DNA of 64,000 nucleotides. It comes from Acidobacteriota bacterium. GTDB lineage: Bacteria > Acidobacteriota > Blastocatellia > Pyrinomonadales > Pyrinomonadaceae. The notes under the pieces were generated by a model that searched no databases, was not told the origin of the DNA, and was given only the letters and a program-made list of their open reading frames with translations. The DNA lies in NCBI GenBank assembly GCA_003223935.1, contig QHXQ01000019.1, forward strand, positions 62,001 through 126,000, given 5' to 3'. Of this stretch, positions 15,701 through 23,571 are shown piece after piece. Every line of letters starts with the position of its first letter. Positions within the stretch are counted from its first letter, which is position 1. The position numbers and the translations under genes were made by a program.

Positions 15701-16449
15701 GCTTGCCTGCGCAGCCGGGCGCGAATCGCAACGGCGTGCGTCTGTACTTGAAGCCGCGCATGCCTACGTTCAACTTTTCGCCGAACGAATTGCGCACACT
15801 CGTCCGCTTCTTCATGGCGGTTGCCTCCGAGCAGGAGCCGTACATGAAGCAGCAGCTTGAGCCGTTGACGGATCAAGAGCGCAACATGGCGCGCGCGATC
15901 TTTCAGTCGCAGCAAGCGCCGTGTCTGAAGTGTCACTTGACCGGCAACCCTGAGCACGACAAGAACGCGACCGCGCCGAACTTCCTGCAAGCCTCGACGC
16001 GCCTGCAACCCGGTTGGACCTTCCGTTGGCTGCTTGATCCGCAGCGCGTCATACCGGGCACGGCGATGCCTTCGGGCCTCTTTAAGAAGGACGGCGACCG
16101 TTGGGTCTTCGCCTTCGACGTGCCCAATAGCGGCCTCAACGAATATCAAGGCGACCACGCGCAACTACTAACGCGCTACATACTCGCGCTCACGCCGGCC
16201 GAGCAAGCGCGACTCGCTGCCAGCTCGCCCAGCGCAACCGCCGGCCGCACGCCGACCGGCACGAGTCAACCATCAGCGCCGCCGGCCGCTGCGACGCATC
16301 ATGCAACTCGCGCGAGCGCGCAGCATCACGCGCGCGCACGACGGACGACCGCGCGCGGCCCGACGCGAACAGGGGATGAAATCACGATGCACGTGCCGGA
16401 AGCGTTCACGGCTGCTGTGTGTCATGGCGTCGGCGGTTTTTCACCTTGA
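12796..16449 (+). CDS. Octahaem c-type cytochrome subunit of the Rieske/cytochrome b operon
   Basis: 1217 residues starting at GTG, with GGAGGG about 10 nt upstream. One N-terminal membrane anchor (about 32-52) is followed by a charged coiled-coil-rich segment (about 60-250). Eight CxxCH haem sites then appear at about residues 266 (CETCH), 319 (CSSCH), 357 (CQQCH), 385 (CVGCH), 569 (CMACH), 712 (CAGCH), 859 (CMGCH) and 1043 (CLKCH). Class-I-like Met ligands are suggested by repeated TKMPTFW, LRMPKPYL, RMPTFNFS and TAMPSGLF. An Asn/Ala-rich linker lies near 925-965. The C terminus after about 1160 is Ser/Pro/Ala/His-rich. It presumably replaces cytochrome f/c1 as electron acceptor from Rieske and could act as an extended wire to the oxidase. 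It is much larger than usual bc-complex cytochromes. Confidence 0.87.
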   Translation: MAETPDDALVVREPDEPARDPIASRSTSGILLICTLLMMAVVGWSLYDEVYGLRPWKDMQREFVARETRYLKRLKKQGNATEKEVRASAEYQQLKDEADAAKEAANPAYNEKAQQIRLIDQQLAAISDPFQDRRGHLTVANYRAETAHDKNTKAKYEHEAQQIRQETVQISYPLDGSGRKQKQPFDFTKLDQTYNDLKARKAQLLVEQADVMKDYTEKNKKLEEYVKDNVVGLTAEQLSKLIERNDKYDFGLHQINVNEYNIVDRCETCHLGVREPLRLTPAAMKPTGRKIDADARAFVNHPSESKELLQIHDPEKFGCSSCHGGNGRATTTVEKAHGLNEFWLHPLHEKDNVEAGCQQCHSNDRVVQYANNLTLGKDLFQTRGCVGCHRFEGYDRETDALTNSRQEIKQLEEQMAANERDAKQAEQEAATAPDDATAQRLNTRATALRVTSSQLAARVEQLNTQSRYLMQDQKKVGPNLKDVRLKLRKEWIPEWLKDPQAFRPGTKMPTFWYLNPDLLVFKSQTAQQADDERKAIAAYLWQSAFEGDIPKQDGGDAGHGKELFETKGCMACHSIGESDNKVGGDFAANLTRVGEKASFDYIVRWIHNPRERYAPYCPKEHRDLTPDDYAKHKQPYVFDTGLHSKCPNDGAELQVQNMTVMPNFRLSVQDARDIATYLFSLGNTQPSYADASYLDDPKLKDKGFTLIKQYGCAGCHEIKGFEEEQRIGKELTNEGATPLERLDFALQTSNAQDGKDPYTGTKKDKDGNKVREWYNHKGFFEHKLADPSVYDRNKEKDARDHLRMPKPYLTDEWQTALTTFLLGSVGTDGANVPASLFYNPTNRQKDIQDGWWVVKKYNCMGCHSVQVGQKSVISGLPQFQTPEGKDQLPPALFTEGARVDPEWLLRFLSDPSLSGGGYDLIVNGHENATGGNNNAQASAGANANAAQATNNASNRQGNGTQASANGEGGLPAQPGANRNGVRLYLKPRMPTFNFSPNELRTLVRFFMAVASEQEPYMKQQLEPLTDQERNMARAIFQSQQAPCLKCHLTGNPEHDKNATAPNFLQASTRLQPGWTFRWLLDPQRVIPGTAMPSGLFKKDGDRWVFAFDVPNSGLNEYQGDHAQLLTRYILALTPAEQARLAASSPSATAGRTPTGTSQPSAPPAAATHHATRASAQHHARARRTTARGPTRTGDEITMHVPEAFTAAVCHGVGGFSP

Positions 16450-16467
16450 TCTTTTTGCGGCATAATC

Positions 16468-16486
16468 AAGGAAAATATATTTCCTT
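16468..16486. promoter_or_regulatory. Short palindrome upstream of the cupredoxin lipoprotein
   Basis: AAGGAAA (16468-16474) and TTTCCTT (16480-16486) are perfect inverted arms around ATATA. They lie 14 nt before the start codon, close to the ribosome-binding AGGAGAG. It could be an operator or a small RNA hairpin; nothing identifies a regulator. Confidence 0.3.
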
Positions 16487-16500
16487 CAGGAGAGAAAAGG

Positions 16501-17400
16501 ATGTCTTTTGCACGTGTGCGCCGGATCGTCGCGCTGCTGTTGGCGGTCGCTCTGCTCTCGTTGGTGTTCGCGGCTTGCAGTAGTAGCGATGAGGATGAGG
16601 GCGAAGATAACTCGAATGACAGCGGCGTCGCGGCCGGCCCGAAGTACACGCCGACCGGCAACGAGGGTCAGATCACCGGCACGATTGCTTTGAACGGCCC
16701 CGCGCCTGCGCCTGCGCCGATCAGCATGGACGCGGACGCCGCGTGTGCGCAGAACAATCCAAACCCGCACACAGAGACGGTGGTCGCGAAAGACGGCAAG
16801 CTGGCGAACGTCCTCATCTATATCAAAGACGGCAAGACGGCCGATGGCAAGACCATTACGACGATGAGTTGGGATGTGCCGGCCACTGAGGTTGTATTGG
16901 ACCAGCACGGCTGCCACTACATCCCGCACGTGCTCGGCGTGATGGCGGGGCAGAAGTTGAAGATCACGAATACCGATCCGACAACGCACAACATCCATCC
17001 GTTACCAAAGGTTAACCCTGAGTGGAATGAGTCGCAATCGCCCGGCTCGGAGGCTAAAATAAAAACGTTCGGGCGACCGGAAGTGGTCGTGCCTGTGAAG
17101 TGCAATCAGCATCCTTGGATGAAAGCCTTCATCGGCGTGATGCGCAGCCCGCTCTACGCCGTCAGCGCAGAAGACGGCCGATTCACCATCACGGGCGTGC
17201 CGCCGGGCACGTACACCGTCGCCGCGTTGCACGAGCTTTACGGCGAGAAGACGATGCAGGTCACAGTCGGCGCGAAGGAAGCGAAGACGCAAGACTTTTC
17301 ATTCGATGCAGCCAAACCGGCGAGCGCGATGCTCGAACCGTTCGGCGGCGCGATCCGCATCGAGCCTGCGCTTGATGTGCCGATGCCGATGAAGCATTAA
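16501..17400 (+). CDS. Cupredoxin-like lipoprotein with carboxypeptidase-regulatory-like domain
   Basis: 299 residues. A lipoprotein signal ends in the lipobox VFAAC (C26), followed by an acidic Asp/Glu/Asn linker. A beta domain follows (GQITGTIALNGPAP). A cupredoxin-like region (about 140-215) carries candidate type-1 copper ligands in THNIHPLP and in KCNQHPWMKAFIGV (His, Cys, His, Met). After it comes a transthyretin-like/carboxypeptidase regulatory repeat (GRFTITGVPPGTYTVAALHELYG). It lies between the quinol-oxidising operon and ctaB/cox genes, so an outer-face copper electron carrier linking the two is a reasonable inference, not proven. AGGAG precedes the ATG. Confidence 0.78.
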   Translation: MSFARVRRIVALLLAVALLSLVFAACSSSDEDEGEDNSNDSGVAAGPKYTPTGNEGQITGTIALNGPAPAPAPISMDADAACAQNNPNPHTETVVAKDGKLANVLIYIKDGKTADGKTITTMSWDVPATEVVLDQHGCHYIPHVLGVMAGQKLKITNTDPTTHNIHPLPKVNPEWNESQSPGSEAKIKTFGRPEVVVPVKCNQHPWMKAFIGVMRSPLYAVSAEDGRFTITGVPPGTYTVAALHELYGEKTMQVTVGAKEAKTQDFSFDAAKPASAMLEPFGGAIRIEPALDVPMPMKH

Positions 17401-17403
17401 AAG

Positions 17404-17469
17404 CAGTGGTCAGTGGTCAGTGATCAGTAAAAACTGATTTCACTGACCACTGACCACTGACCACTGACT
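17404..17469. repeat. Heptamer palindrome, unit TCAGTGG
   Basis: Left arm CAGTGG-TCAGTGG-TCAGTGA-TCAGT (17404-17428) and right arm of TGACCAC units (17442-17469), separated by about 13 nt. It uses the same unit as the element at 3946 and ends 3-4 nt before the ctaB start codon. Confidence 0.85.
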
Positions 17470-17472
17470 ATT

Positions 17473-18387
17473 GTGATCGAAGAGATTGAGCTAACACGAG
17501 AGCCGGTCGTTGCGCCGCTTGCGCCTGTGGCGGCGCGTGTGCGCGTGGCGGCTTACGTCGAGTTGACGAAGCCGCGCATCACGCTGCTCGTCATGCTGAC
17601 GACCGCCGCCGGTTATTTCCTCGGTGCAGGGCGCACGCTCAACTATACGGGTCTGCTACACACGTTGGCCGGCACAGGTTTGCTCTCTTCAGGCATCGCC
17701 GCGCTCAATCAATTCATGGAGCGCGAACTTGACGGCCGCATGCGGCGCACGATGATGCGCCCGCTACCAATGGGTCGCATCACGCCGCGCGGCGCTCTCA
17801 TCTTTGGCGCGGCGCTGACGCTCAGCGCCGAACTCTATCTGCTGCTCTTGGTCAATCCGCTCTCCGCTTTGCTCGGCGCGGGCGTCGTTATTGGCTATCT
17901 CGGCTGCTACACGCCGCTCAAGACGCGTACGTCGCTCTCGACTCTGGTCGGCGCGTTTCCGGGCGCAGTCCCGCCGCTCTTGGGTTGGACCGCGGCGACC
18001 GGACATGTGAGCGTCGAAGGTTTAGTGCTCTTTGCGATTCTGTTCCTGTGGCAGTTCCCACACTTCTTCGCCATCGCGTGGATGTATCGCGAAGACTACG
18101 CGCGCGCAGGTATCTTGATGCTGCCGGTGATTGAAACGGATGGGCGGCTGACCAAACAACAGATCGTCGTCTGGACTCTATTGCTCGTACCTGTGAGCCT
18201 TGCGCCTGCGGCGCTCGGACTCTCCGGCGCGATCTACTTCGTCGGCGCGCTCGTCCTTGGCGCGCTCTTCTTGCTGACGAGCGTCGCCGCATTCTTAACG
18301 CTTTCGCGGCGCAACGCCCGGCGCGTCCTGCTCGCGTCGGTGCTGTACCTGCCGTTTCTGTTCGGGCTAATGGTTTTGAATCAGTGA
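17473..18387 (+). CDS. ctaB: Protohaem IX farnesyltransferase (haem O synthase)
   Basis: 304 residues, a polytopic UbiA-family prenyltransferase. The prenyl-diphosphate/Mg site is NQFMERELDGRMRRT followed by RPLPMGRI, and the second conserved loop reads WMYREDYARAGILMLP. YVELTKPRITLLVMLTTAAG near the N terminus is the typical CtaB signature. It converts haem B to haem O, the precursor of haem A for the oxidase encoded just downstream. The start codon is GTG directly after a hairpin repeat, with no Shine-Dalgarno visible. No ctaA was found in the window. Confidence 0.95.
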   Translation: MIEEIELTREPVVAPLAPVAARVRVAAYVELTKPRITLLVMLTTAAGYFLGAGRTLNYTGLLHTLAGTGLLSSGIAALNQFMERELDGRMRRTMMRPLPMGRITPRGALIFGAALTLSAELYLLLLVNPLSALLGAGVVIGYLGCYTPLKTRTSLSTLVGAFPGAVPPLLGWTAATGHVSVEGLVLFAILFLWQFPHFFAIAWMYREDYARAGILMLPVIETDGRLTKQQIVVWTLLLVPVSLAPAALGLSGAIYFVGALVLGALFLLTSVAAFLTLSRRNARRVLLASVLYLPFLFGLMVLNQ

Positions 18388-18459
18388 TCAGAGGTCAGAG
18401 GTTAGAGGTCAGAGATTAGTTCAAAGCTTTTCTCACTGACCTCTTACCTCTGACCTCTA
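18381..18459. repeat. Heptamer palindrome, unit TCAGAGG
   Basis: Left arm of TCAGAGG/TTAGAGG units (18381-18415) overlaps the ctaB stop region; the right arm (18433-18459) is its reverse complement (TGACCTC, TTACCTC, TGACCTC). An AAGGAG follows at once and serves coxB. Confidence 0.8.
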
Positions 18460-18470
18460 AGGAGACGATA

Positions 18471-19325
18471 ATGGGCCGTGTGTTCGGTGCTCTGCTCTGG
18501 CTGATAACGATCCTGACGGTCTGGATGTTTGTGAGTAAGAAGTGGTGGTTGCCGCCCGCGATCACGGAGCACGGGCCGGCTTATGATCGGCAGTTTCTGG
18601 TGACGATCATCATCGTCGGCATCGCGTTTGCGGGCGCACAGATCGCTTTGGGCTACATGCTCTGGCGCTACGGCGCACGACGCGACTCGTCGCGCGGCAT
18701 CTATTCGCACGGCAACAATCGCGTCGAGATGCTCTGCACGGCGGTGACGGCGGTCGTCTTTATCACGATGGCGCTCTTTGGTCAGCGCGTCTGGGCGCAA
18801 CTCCATTTCCATGAAGCGCCGCCCGGTTCGGCTCAAGTCCACGTGGTCGCGCAGCAGTTTCAATGGAACTTTCAGTATCCCGGCGCGGACAATATCTTCG
18901 GGCGCACAGACCCGGCGAAGATCAAAGACGCCGAGTTGAATTTCGTCGGCTTGGACGACGCCGACCCAGCCGCAAAAGACGATCAAGTCGTCACGACGCT
19001 CGTCATGCCCGCCGGCCGCGACGTTGAGTTGACGATGACCTCGAAGGATGTGACACACGATATTTGGGTGCCGGAACTGCGGTTCAAACAGGACGTTGTG
19101 CCGGGCATGAACATCAAGGTGCATTTCAAGCCGGTCAAGACGGGCCGCTTCGAGTTGGCTTGCGCCGAACTGTGCGGGCAGTTGCACTATAAGATGAAGA
19201 GTTATCTGATCGTTTTGCCGGAAGCCGACTACGATGCGTTGCTACGCTTGCCGCAGGCGCAATTTCAGGCGCGCATCACGGAGTTGAATAAGCAACCGTT
19301 GGGGCTACCCGGCGAGCAGTATTGA
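18471..19325 (+). CDS. coxB: Cytochrome c oxidase subunit II (CuA subunit)
   Basis: 284 residues. Two N-terminal membrane helices (about 3-22 and 42-64) precede a periplasmic cupredoxin domain. The CuA site is complete: His in DVTHDIWVPELRF, then CAELCGQLHYKM supplying Cys, Glu carbonyl, Cys, His and Met. FQWNFQYPGADN is the aromatic electron-entry segment. No fused cytochrome c domain is present, so an external donor is needed. AAGGAG lies 6 nt before the ATG. Confidence 0.96.
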   Translation: MGRVFGALLWLITILTVWMFVSKKWWLPPAITEHGPAYDRQFLVTIIIVGIAFAGAQIALGYMLWRYGARRDSSRGIYSHGNNRVEMLCTAVTAVVFITMALFGQRVWAQLHFHEAPPGSAQVHVVAQQFQWNFQYPGADNIFGRTDPAKIKDAELNFVGLDDADPAAKDDQVVTTLVMPAGRDVELTMTSKDVTHDIWVPELRFKQDVVPGMNIKVHFKPVKTGRFELACAELCGQLHYKMKSYLIVLPEADYDALLRLPQAQFQARITELNKQPLGLPGEQY

Positions 19326-19379
19326 GTAAGCATGTTTAAGCGTTGACCCTATCTAGCCTCAAGCGAGAGGAGCAGATTG

Positions 19380-21341
19380 ATGTCAGAGGCAGTTCCCGTT
19401 CCCGAAGCCCACGCCGACGTAGAGCATCACGCGGCGCATCATCACGGGCCGCCGACGAGTTTTATACGCAAATATATCTTTAGCATTGACCACAAGGTGA
19501 TCGGCATTCAATACCTGCTGCTCGCCCTGTTCTCGGTCTTCGTCGGACTGATCATGTCCGTGCTGATGCGTATGAACCTGACGTGGCCGGATCACAAGTG
19601 GCCGCTGTTGGGCAGTCTGTTCAAAGTCGGCGCGCCGGGCGGCCAGATGTCGCCGGAGTTCTACCTCTCGCTCGTCACGATGCACGGCACGATCATGGTC
19701 TTCTTCGTGTTGACGACCGCGCCGCAAGGCGGCTTCGGCAACTACTTCCTGCCGATCCAGATCGGCGCTGAGGACATGGCCTTTCCCGTCCTCAACATGC
19801 TCTCGTTCTGGATCACGTTCGTCGGTCTGGTCGTACTCGTCTCGGCCATCTTCGTCGAGGGCAGCGCGGCTTTCAGCGTCAGCATCAATCCGAACTCTGC
19901 AATTGCAAAGTGGGTAGCGAAATATCTTGAAGGCGGCGGCAGTGGCACGGTCGGCCCCATCGGCGGTTGGACGGGCTACCCGACCTTGAGCGCGCTCGGC
20001 AAGATCGCCGGCCCCGGACAAGGCGCAGGTGTCACGCTCTGGATCACTTCAATCGCCATCTTCTGCGTCGCCTCGCTGCTCGGCGCTTTGAACTTCATCA
20101 CAACGCTCTTGAACATGCGCACGCGCGGCATGGCCTTGATGCGCATGCCGCTCACCTGCTGGTCTTGGTTCACGACGGCGATCCTCGCGCTCCTCTCATT
20201 CCCTGTGCTGCTCGCTGGCGGCATCTTGTTATTGCTTGATCGACACGCGGGCACGAGTTTCTTCATTCCGGGTGGGTTGGTCGTGAGCGATAAGTTGTTG
20301 ACGAGTCACGCAGGCGGCTCGCCCATCTTGTGGCAGCACTTGTTCTGGTTCTTCGGTCACCCGGAAGTCTATATCGCCATCTTGCCGGGCATGGGCGCGA
20401 CCTCGCACATCCTCTCGACCTTCGCGCGTAAACCCATTTTCGGCTACCGCGCAATGGTCTTTGCGATGTTCGCCATTGGCCTCCTCGGCTTCTTCGTCTG
20501 GGGGCATCACATGTTCATCAGCGGCATGAGTCCGTATTCGGGCATGGCGTTCTCTGTGCTGACACTTTCAATCGGCGTGCCTTCGGCGATCAAAACCTTC
20601 AACTGGCTCGGCACGCTCTGGGGCGCGCGCATACGCTTTACAGTGCCGATGCTCTTTGCCATCGGCTTCGTCTCACTCTTCGTCGCGGGCGGCATCACAG
20701 GACTCGTGCTCGGTCAGACTTCGCTCGACCTTTCGATGCACGACACATACTTCGTGCTCGGTCACTTCCACTTGGTGATGGGTGTGGCCGCGATCTTCGG
20801 CATGTTCGCGGGCATGTACTTTTGGTTTCCGAAGATGTTCGGGCGCATGATGAATCAGACGCTCGGCTACATACATTTCTGGCCGACTTTCATCGGCGTC
20901 TATGCCATCTTCATCCCGATGCACGTGATGGGCCTCGTCGGCATGCCGCGCCGCTACGCATCGTTTGCCGAATACCAGTTTCTCACCAAGACGCACCCGC
21001 TCGTCATGCTCGTCACCATCGCGGCGATCATCACAGCGTTCACGCAACTCATTTTTCTCTTCAACTTCTTCTGGTCAATCTTCAAAGGGCCAAAGGCGAG
21101 CGACAACCCTTGGGAGGCGACGACGCTCGAATGGACGACGACGACGCCACCGCCGCATGACAACTTCGGCGGCAAACTGCCAACGGTCTATCGCGGCGCA
21201 TACGAGTTTGCTGTGCCCGATGCGCCGGACGATTACGTGATGCAGACGACACCCGACGCGACTGAGGCGAACGTCGCGGCTGACGGCGACGGACACACAG
21301 GGCAGGGAAGTACAGGCAATGGGCATGACGGCCACCACTGA
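19380..21341 (+). CDS. coxA: Cytochrome c oxidase subunit I (haem-copper oxidase, A-type)
   Basis: 653 residues, 12 or more membrane helices. The CuB His-Tyr pair and proton-channel Glu are in FFGHPEVYIAILPG, the other CuB histidines in WGHHMFISGM, and the high-spin and low-spin haem histidines in HDTYFVLGHFHLVMG. The GHPEVYI form with Glu points to the A1 (aa3/caa3) family. It reduces O2 to water and pumps protons. The C-terminal 50 residues are hydrophilic and rich in Asp, Gly and His. ATG 19380 is preferred over the adjoining TTG 19377; GAGAGGAG lies about 8 nt upstream. The 3' end overlaps the subunit III gene by 23 nt. Confidence 0.97.
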   Translation: MSEAVPVPEAHADVEHHAAHHHGPPTSFIRKYIFSIDHKVIGIQYLLLALFSVFVGLIMSVLMRMNLTWPDHKWPLLGSLFKVGAPGGQMSPEFYLSLVTMHGTIMVFFVLTTAPQGGFGNYFLPIQIGAEDMAFPVLNMLSFWITFVGLVVLVSAIFVEGSAAFSVSINPNSAIAKWVAKYLEGGGSGTVGPIGGWTGYPTLSALGKIAGPGQGAGVTLWITSIAIFCVASLLGALNFITTLLNMRTRGMALMRMPLTCWSWFTTAILALLSFPVLLAGGILLLLDRHAGTSFFIPGGLVVSDKLLTSHAGGSPILWQHLFWFFGHPEVYIAILPGMGATSHILSTFARKPIFGYRAMVFAMFAIGLLGFFVWGHHMFISGMSPYSGMAFSVLTLSIGVPSAIKTFNWLGTLWGARIRFTVPMLFAIGFVSLFVAGGITGLVLGQTSLDLSMHDTYFVLGHFHLVMGVAAIFGMFAGMYFWFPKMFGRMMNQTLGYIHFWPTFIGVYAIFIPMHVMGLVGMPRRYASFAEYQFLTKTHPLVMLVTIAAIITAFTQLIFLFNFFWSIFKGPKASDNPWEATTLEWTTTTPPPHDNFGGKLPTVYRGAYEFAVPDAPDDYVMQTTPDATEANVAADGDGHTGQGSTGNGHDGHH

Positions 21342-22023
21342 GACGCGCGCACACAGTGCGGTCAAAGATAAAGGTTTAGGTTTCGGCGGGCCGCGTCCGA
21401 ACGGGAACGGTGGACGGCGCGGCCCCAATGGCGGCGACGATAGCGGTGGCACAGGCTACGAAGGCGCGCAGTTTCGCATCGGCGCGTGGGTGCTCGTGGC
21501 GGCGGTCCTTATGTTCTTCGTCGCATTCACGAGCGCGTACATGTTTCGCGCCAGCATGAGCGACTTTGTCGTGCTCAAGTTGCCGCGCTTGCTGTGGCTG
21601 AGCACGACTCTGATCCTTGTGAGCAGTGTGACCTTTGAAGTAGCGCGCCGCGCTCAGCGTCGTGGCGATGATGCTATCTATCGGCTTTGGCTCGCCGTCT
21701 CGCTTGCGCTGGGCTGCGGCTTTCTCGTTTCACAACTGCTCGCGTGGCGGCAACTCGTCGCGCAAGGCGTTTACTTCCCGACCAACCCGTTCAGTTCTTT
21801 CTTTTATCTGTTGACGGGGCTGCACGGCATACACCTGCTCGGCGGCATCCTTGGTCTCGTCTATCTGCTGTGGCGCGCGCTCAGAGACGCGCGTGAGTTG
21901 CGCGAGTTGCGCGAGTCGGCGACGAAGAAGCGACGCGCCTTAACCGATGCGGTCGGGTTGTACTGGCATTTCATGGACGGACTATGGGTCTATCTATTCG
22001 CACTCCTACTTTTCTGGAGGTAA
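21319..22023 (+). CDS. coxC: Cytochrome c oxidase subunit III (first copy)
   Basis: 234 residues. After a Gly/Asn-rich cytoplasmic segment come five membrane helices (FRIGAWVLVAAVLMFFVAFT through YLFALLLFW). Family signs are SSFFYLLTGLHGIHLLGG and LYWHFMDGLWVYLF. The start could be ATG 21319 or ATG 21325, both inside the end of coxA. The gene downstream is a second subunit-III-like gene, so this may be the member of the pair that binds alongside subunit I. Confidence 0.92.
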   Translation: MGMTATTETRAHSAVKDKGLGFGGPRPNGNGGRRGPNGGDDSGGTGYEGAQFRIGAWVLVAAVLMFFVAFTSAYMFRASMSDFVVLKLPRLLWLSTTLILVSSVTFEVARRAQRRGDDAIYRLWLAVSLALGCGFLVSQLLAWRQLVAQGVYFPTNPFSSFFYLLTGLHGIHLLGGILGLVYLLWRALRDARELRELRESATKKRRALTDAVGLYWHFMDGLWVYLFALLLFWR

Positions 22024-22030
22024 AGCTCAT

Positions 22031-22687
22031 TTGAGCACGCACGCAGAAGTTGAAACTGCTGTCACCGCCGACTGGGGCGGCGGCACACTCCCTTATCGCA
22101 TCGGGCACAAGAAGCTCGGCATGTGGCTCTTCATCGTCTCGGACGCGCTCACGTTCTCGGCGTTGTTGATCGGTTACAGCTACGCGCGGCTCGCTAGTAA
22201 TCAATGGCCGACGCCCTTCAAATTTTCGCCGTCCATCCTGTTCTCGACGACGATGACGCTCTGCCTGCTCTCGTCGAGTTTCACGATGGTCATGGCGGTC
22301 AAGGCTTCAGCGCACGGCAACCGACGAGCGGCGCGGCGCTGGATCGGCGGGACGATGCTCGGCGGTCTGCTGTTTCTCGTGCTGCACCTTTACGAATGGA
22401 ATCACTTGATCAGCGAAGGGCTGAAGCCGTTCTCGCTGCCGAAAGAATGGCTAGAGCGTTGGCCGCAGGCATCGCCGCTCTTTGGTGCGACCTTCTTTGC
22501 GATCACGGGCCTGCATATGTTCCACGTCTTCACGGGCTTCTGCTATCTCGGCATCGTCGCCTTGACGATCCGCAAGCGCACGCACGAAGACGTGGAGGTC
22601 AGCGGTCTCTACTGGCACTTCGTTGATCTGGTCTGGATGTTCGTGTTCCCGATGATCTATCTGCTGTCGGTGGATTTCAAAGGGTGA
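22031..22687 (+). CDS. Second cytochrome c oxidase subunit III-like protein
   Basis: 218 residues from TTG 22031, supported by GGAGG at 22016-22020; earlier in-frame starts fall inside coxC. The protein has HKKLGMWLFIVSDALTFSALL, VLHLYEWNHLI, FFAITGLHMFHVFTGFCYLG and LYWHFVDLVWMFVFPMIYL, the hallmarks of subunit III including the DLVWMFVFP ending. It is distinct in sequence from the preceding 234-residue copy. Such pairs of subunit III genes are known from some bacterial oxidase operons; the functional difference is unknown. Confidence 0.9.
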   Translation: MSTHAEVETAVTADWGGGTLPYRIGHKKLGMWLFIVSDALTFSALLIGYSYARLASNQWPTPFKFSPSILFSTTMTLCLLSSSFTMVMAVKASAHGNRRAARRWIGGTMLGGLLFLVLHLYEWNHLISEGLKPFSLPKEWLERWPQASPLFGATFFAITGLHMFHVFTGFCYLGIVALTIRKRTHEDVEVSGLYWHFVDLVWMFVFPMIYLLSVDFKG

Positions 22688-22724
22688 CGCAATAAACTTT
22701 CAACTGCGAGGCAAGAGACCGAAC

Positions 22725-23306
22725 ATGAGCAGCCGCTTGCAAAACTTGATGCAGAAGCAGGACGTGATCCTGAACGCGATTTGCCTGCTGTTGGCGACCT
22801 TCTTCTTCATCCTCGCCCTATCGAATCTACGTTGGGCGGGAAATTTTCTGACGATTGATAGCCTGTTTATGACCGCCGTCTGTCTGATGCTCGCCGGCGT
22901 CTTCATGATCAATCCGGCGTTGTGGGCGCACGAGCACGGACTGTTTGCGGCGGAAGAAAAGGGGGCTGCGCCGGCCGTCGATCTACATTTCGAGGGCACG
23001 ACGAAACTGTTCCTCGCCGTGCTTGGCGGCCTGTTGGGGATGACGCTGGTCGAAGTGCTGTTGGCTTACTTCAAGGTGCCGCTCGAACTGATGTTAACGA
23101 TCCTGCTCGGTTTATCAATCATCAAAGCCGCGCTCATCGTCGCCTACTTCATGCACCTGCGCTTCGAGCGCATCAGCCTTATGCTGACGCTCGTGCCGAT
23201 GCTCGTCGTCTGCATCTGCCTGCTGCTCATCTTCTTCCCCGATAGCTTCCGGTTGAATAAGATGCGCACTTACAATCAACCGCCCACGACCACCACGCAC
23301 GAATGA
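22725..23306 (+). CDS. Cytochrome c oxidase subunit IV-type membrane protein
   Basis: 193 residues with about five helices. The N-terminal part has two hydrophobic segments (LNAICLLLATFFFILALSNL and an adjacent FMTAVCLMLAGVFMI). The C-terminal part shows the prokaryotic COX4 pattern LLGLSIIKAALIVAYFMHLRFE, then a last helix. It is an assembly/stability subunit of the oxidase. The stop overlaps the next start (ATGA). Confidence 0.8.
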   Translation: MSSRLQNLMQKQDVILNAICLLLATFFFILALSNLRWAGNFLTIDSLFMTAVCLMLAGVFMINPALWAHEHGLFAAEEKGAAPAVDLHFEGTTKLFLAVLGGLLGMTLVEVLLAYFKVPLELMLTILLGLSIIKAALIVAYFMHLRFERISLMLTLVPMLVVCICLLLIFFPDSFRLNKMRTYNQPPTTTTHE

Positions 23307-23557
23307 TTATGAACGCAAGACGTCTGCTCAAATTCATCTGGCTCGGCTTGGCGCTGCTGTTTGCGCTGGTCGTGTTGTGTGTGCCTGCGCTCGCACAGTG
23401 CGCGATGTGCAAGGCGACGACGGCGGGCTTGAGCGCCACCGAAGCGCGACATATGAACGGCGCTATCGTGATGATGGTCTCGCCGCCGGTCGCGCTCTTC
23501 TGCACCTTCATCTATCTCACCTACAAACACCGCCGCCCGCCCGGCGGCGACGAATAA
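23303..23557 (+). CDS. Small exported CxxC membrane protein of the oxidase cluster
   Basis: 84 residues. The first helix (about 10-30) ends in ALAQ, resembling a signal peptide, followed by QCAMCKATTAGLSATEARHMN with a CxxC pair, then a second helix (VMMVSPPVALFCTFIYL). The paired cysteines on the outer face suggest a thiol or metal-handling role in oxidase maturation, but I do not recognise a named family. It overlaps the previous gene by 4 nt, implying translational coupling. Confidence 0.65.
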   Translation: MIMNARRLLKFIWLGLALLFALVVLCVPALAQCAMCKATTAGLSATEARHMNGAIVMMVSPPVALFCTFIYLTYKHRRPPGGDE

Positions 23558-23571
23558 GCTGCGGGAAATTT

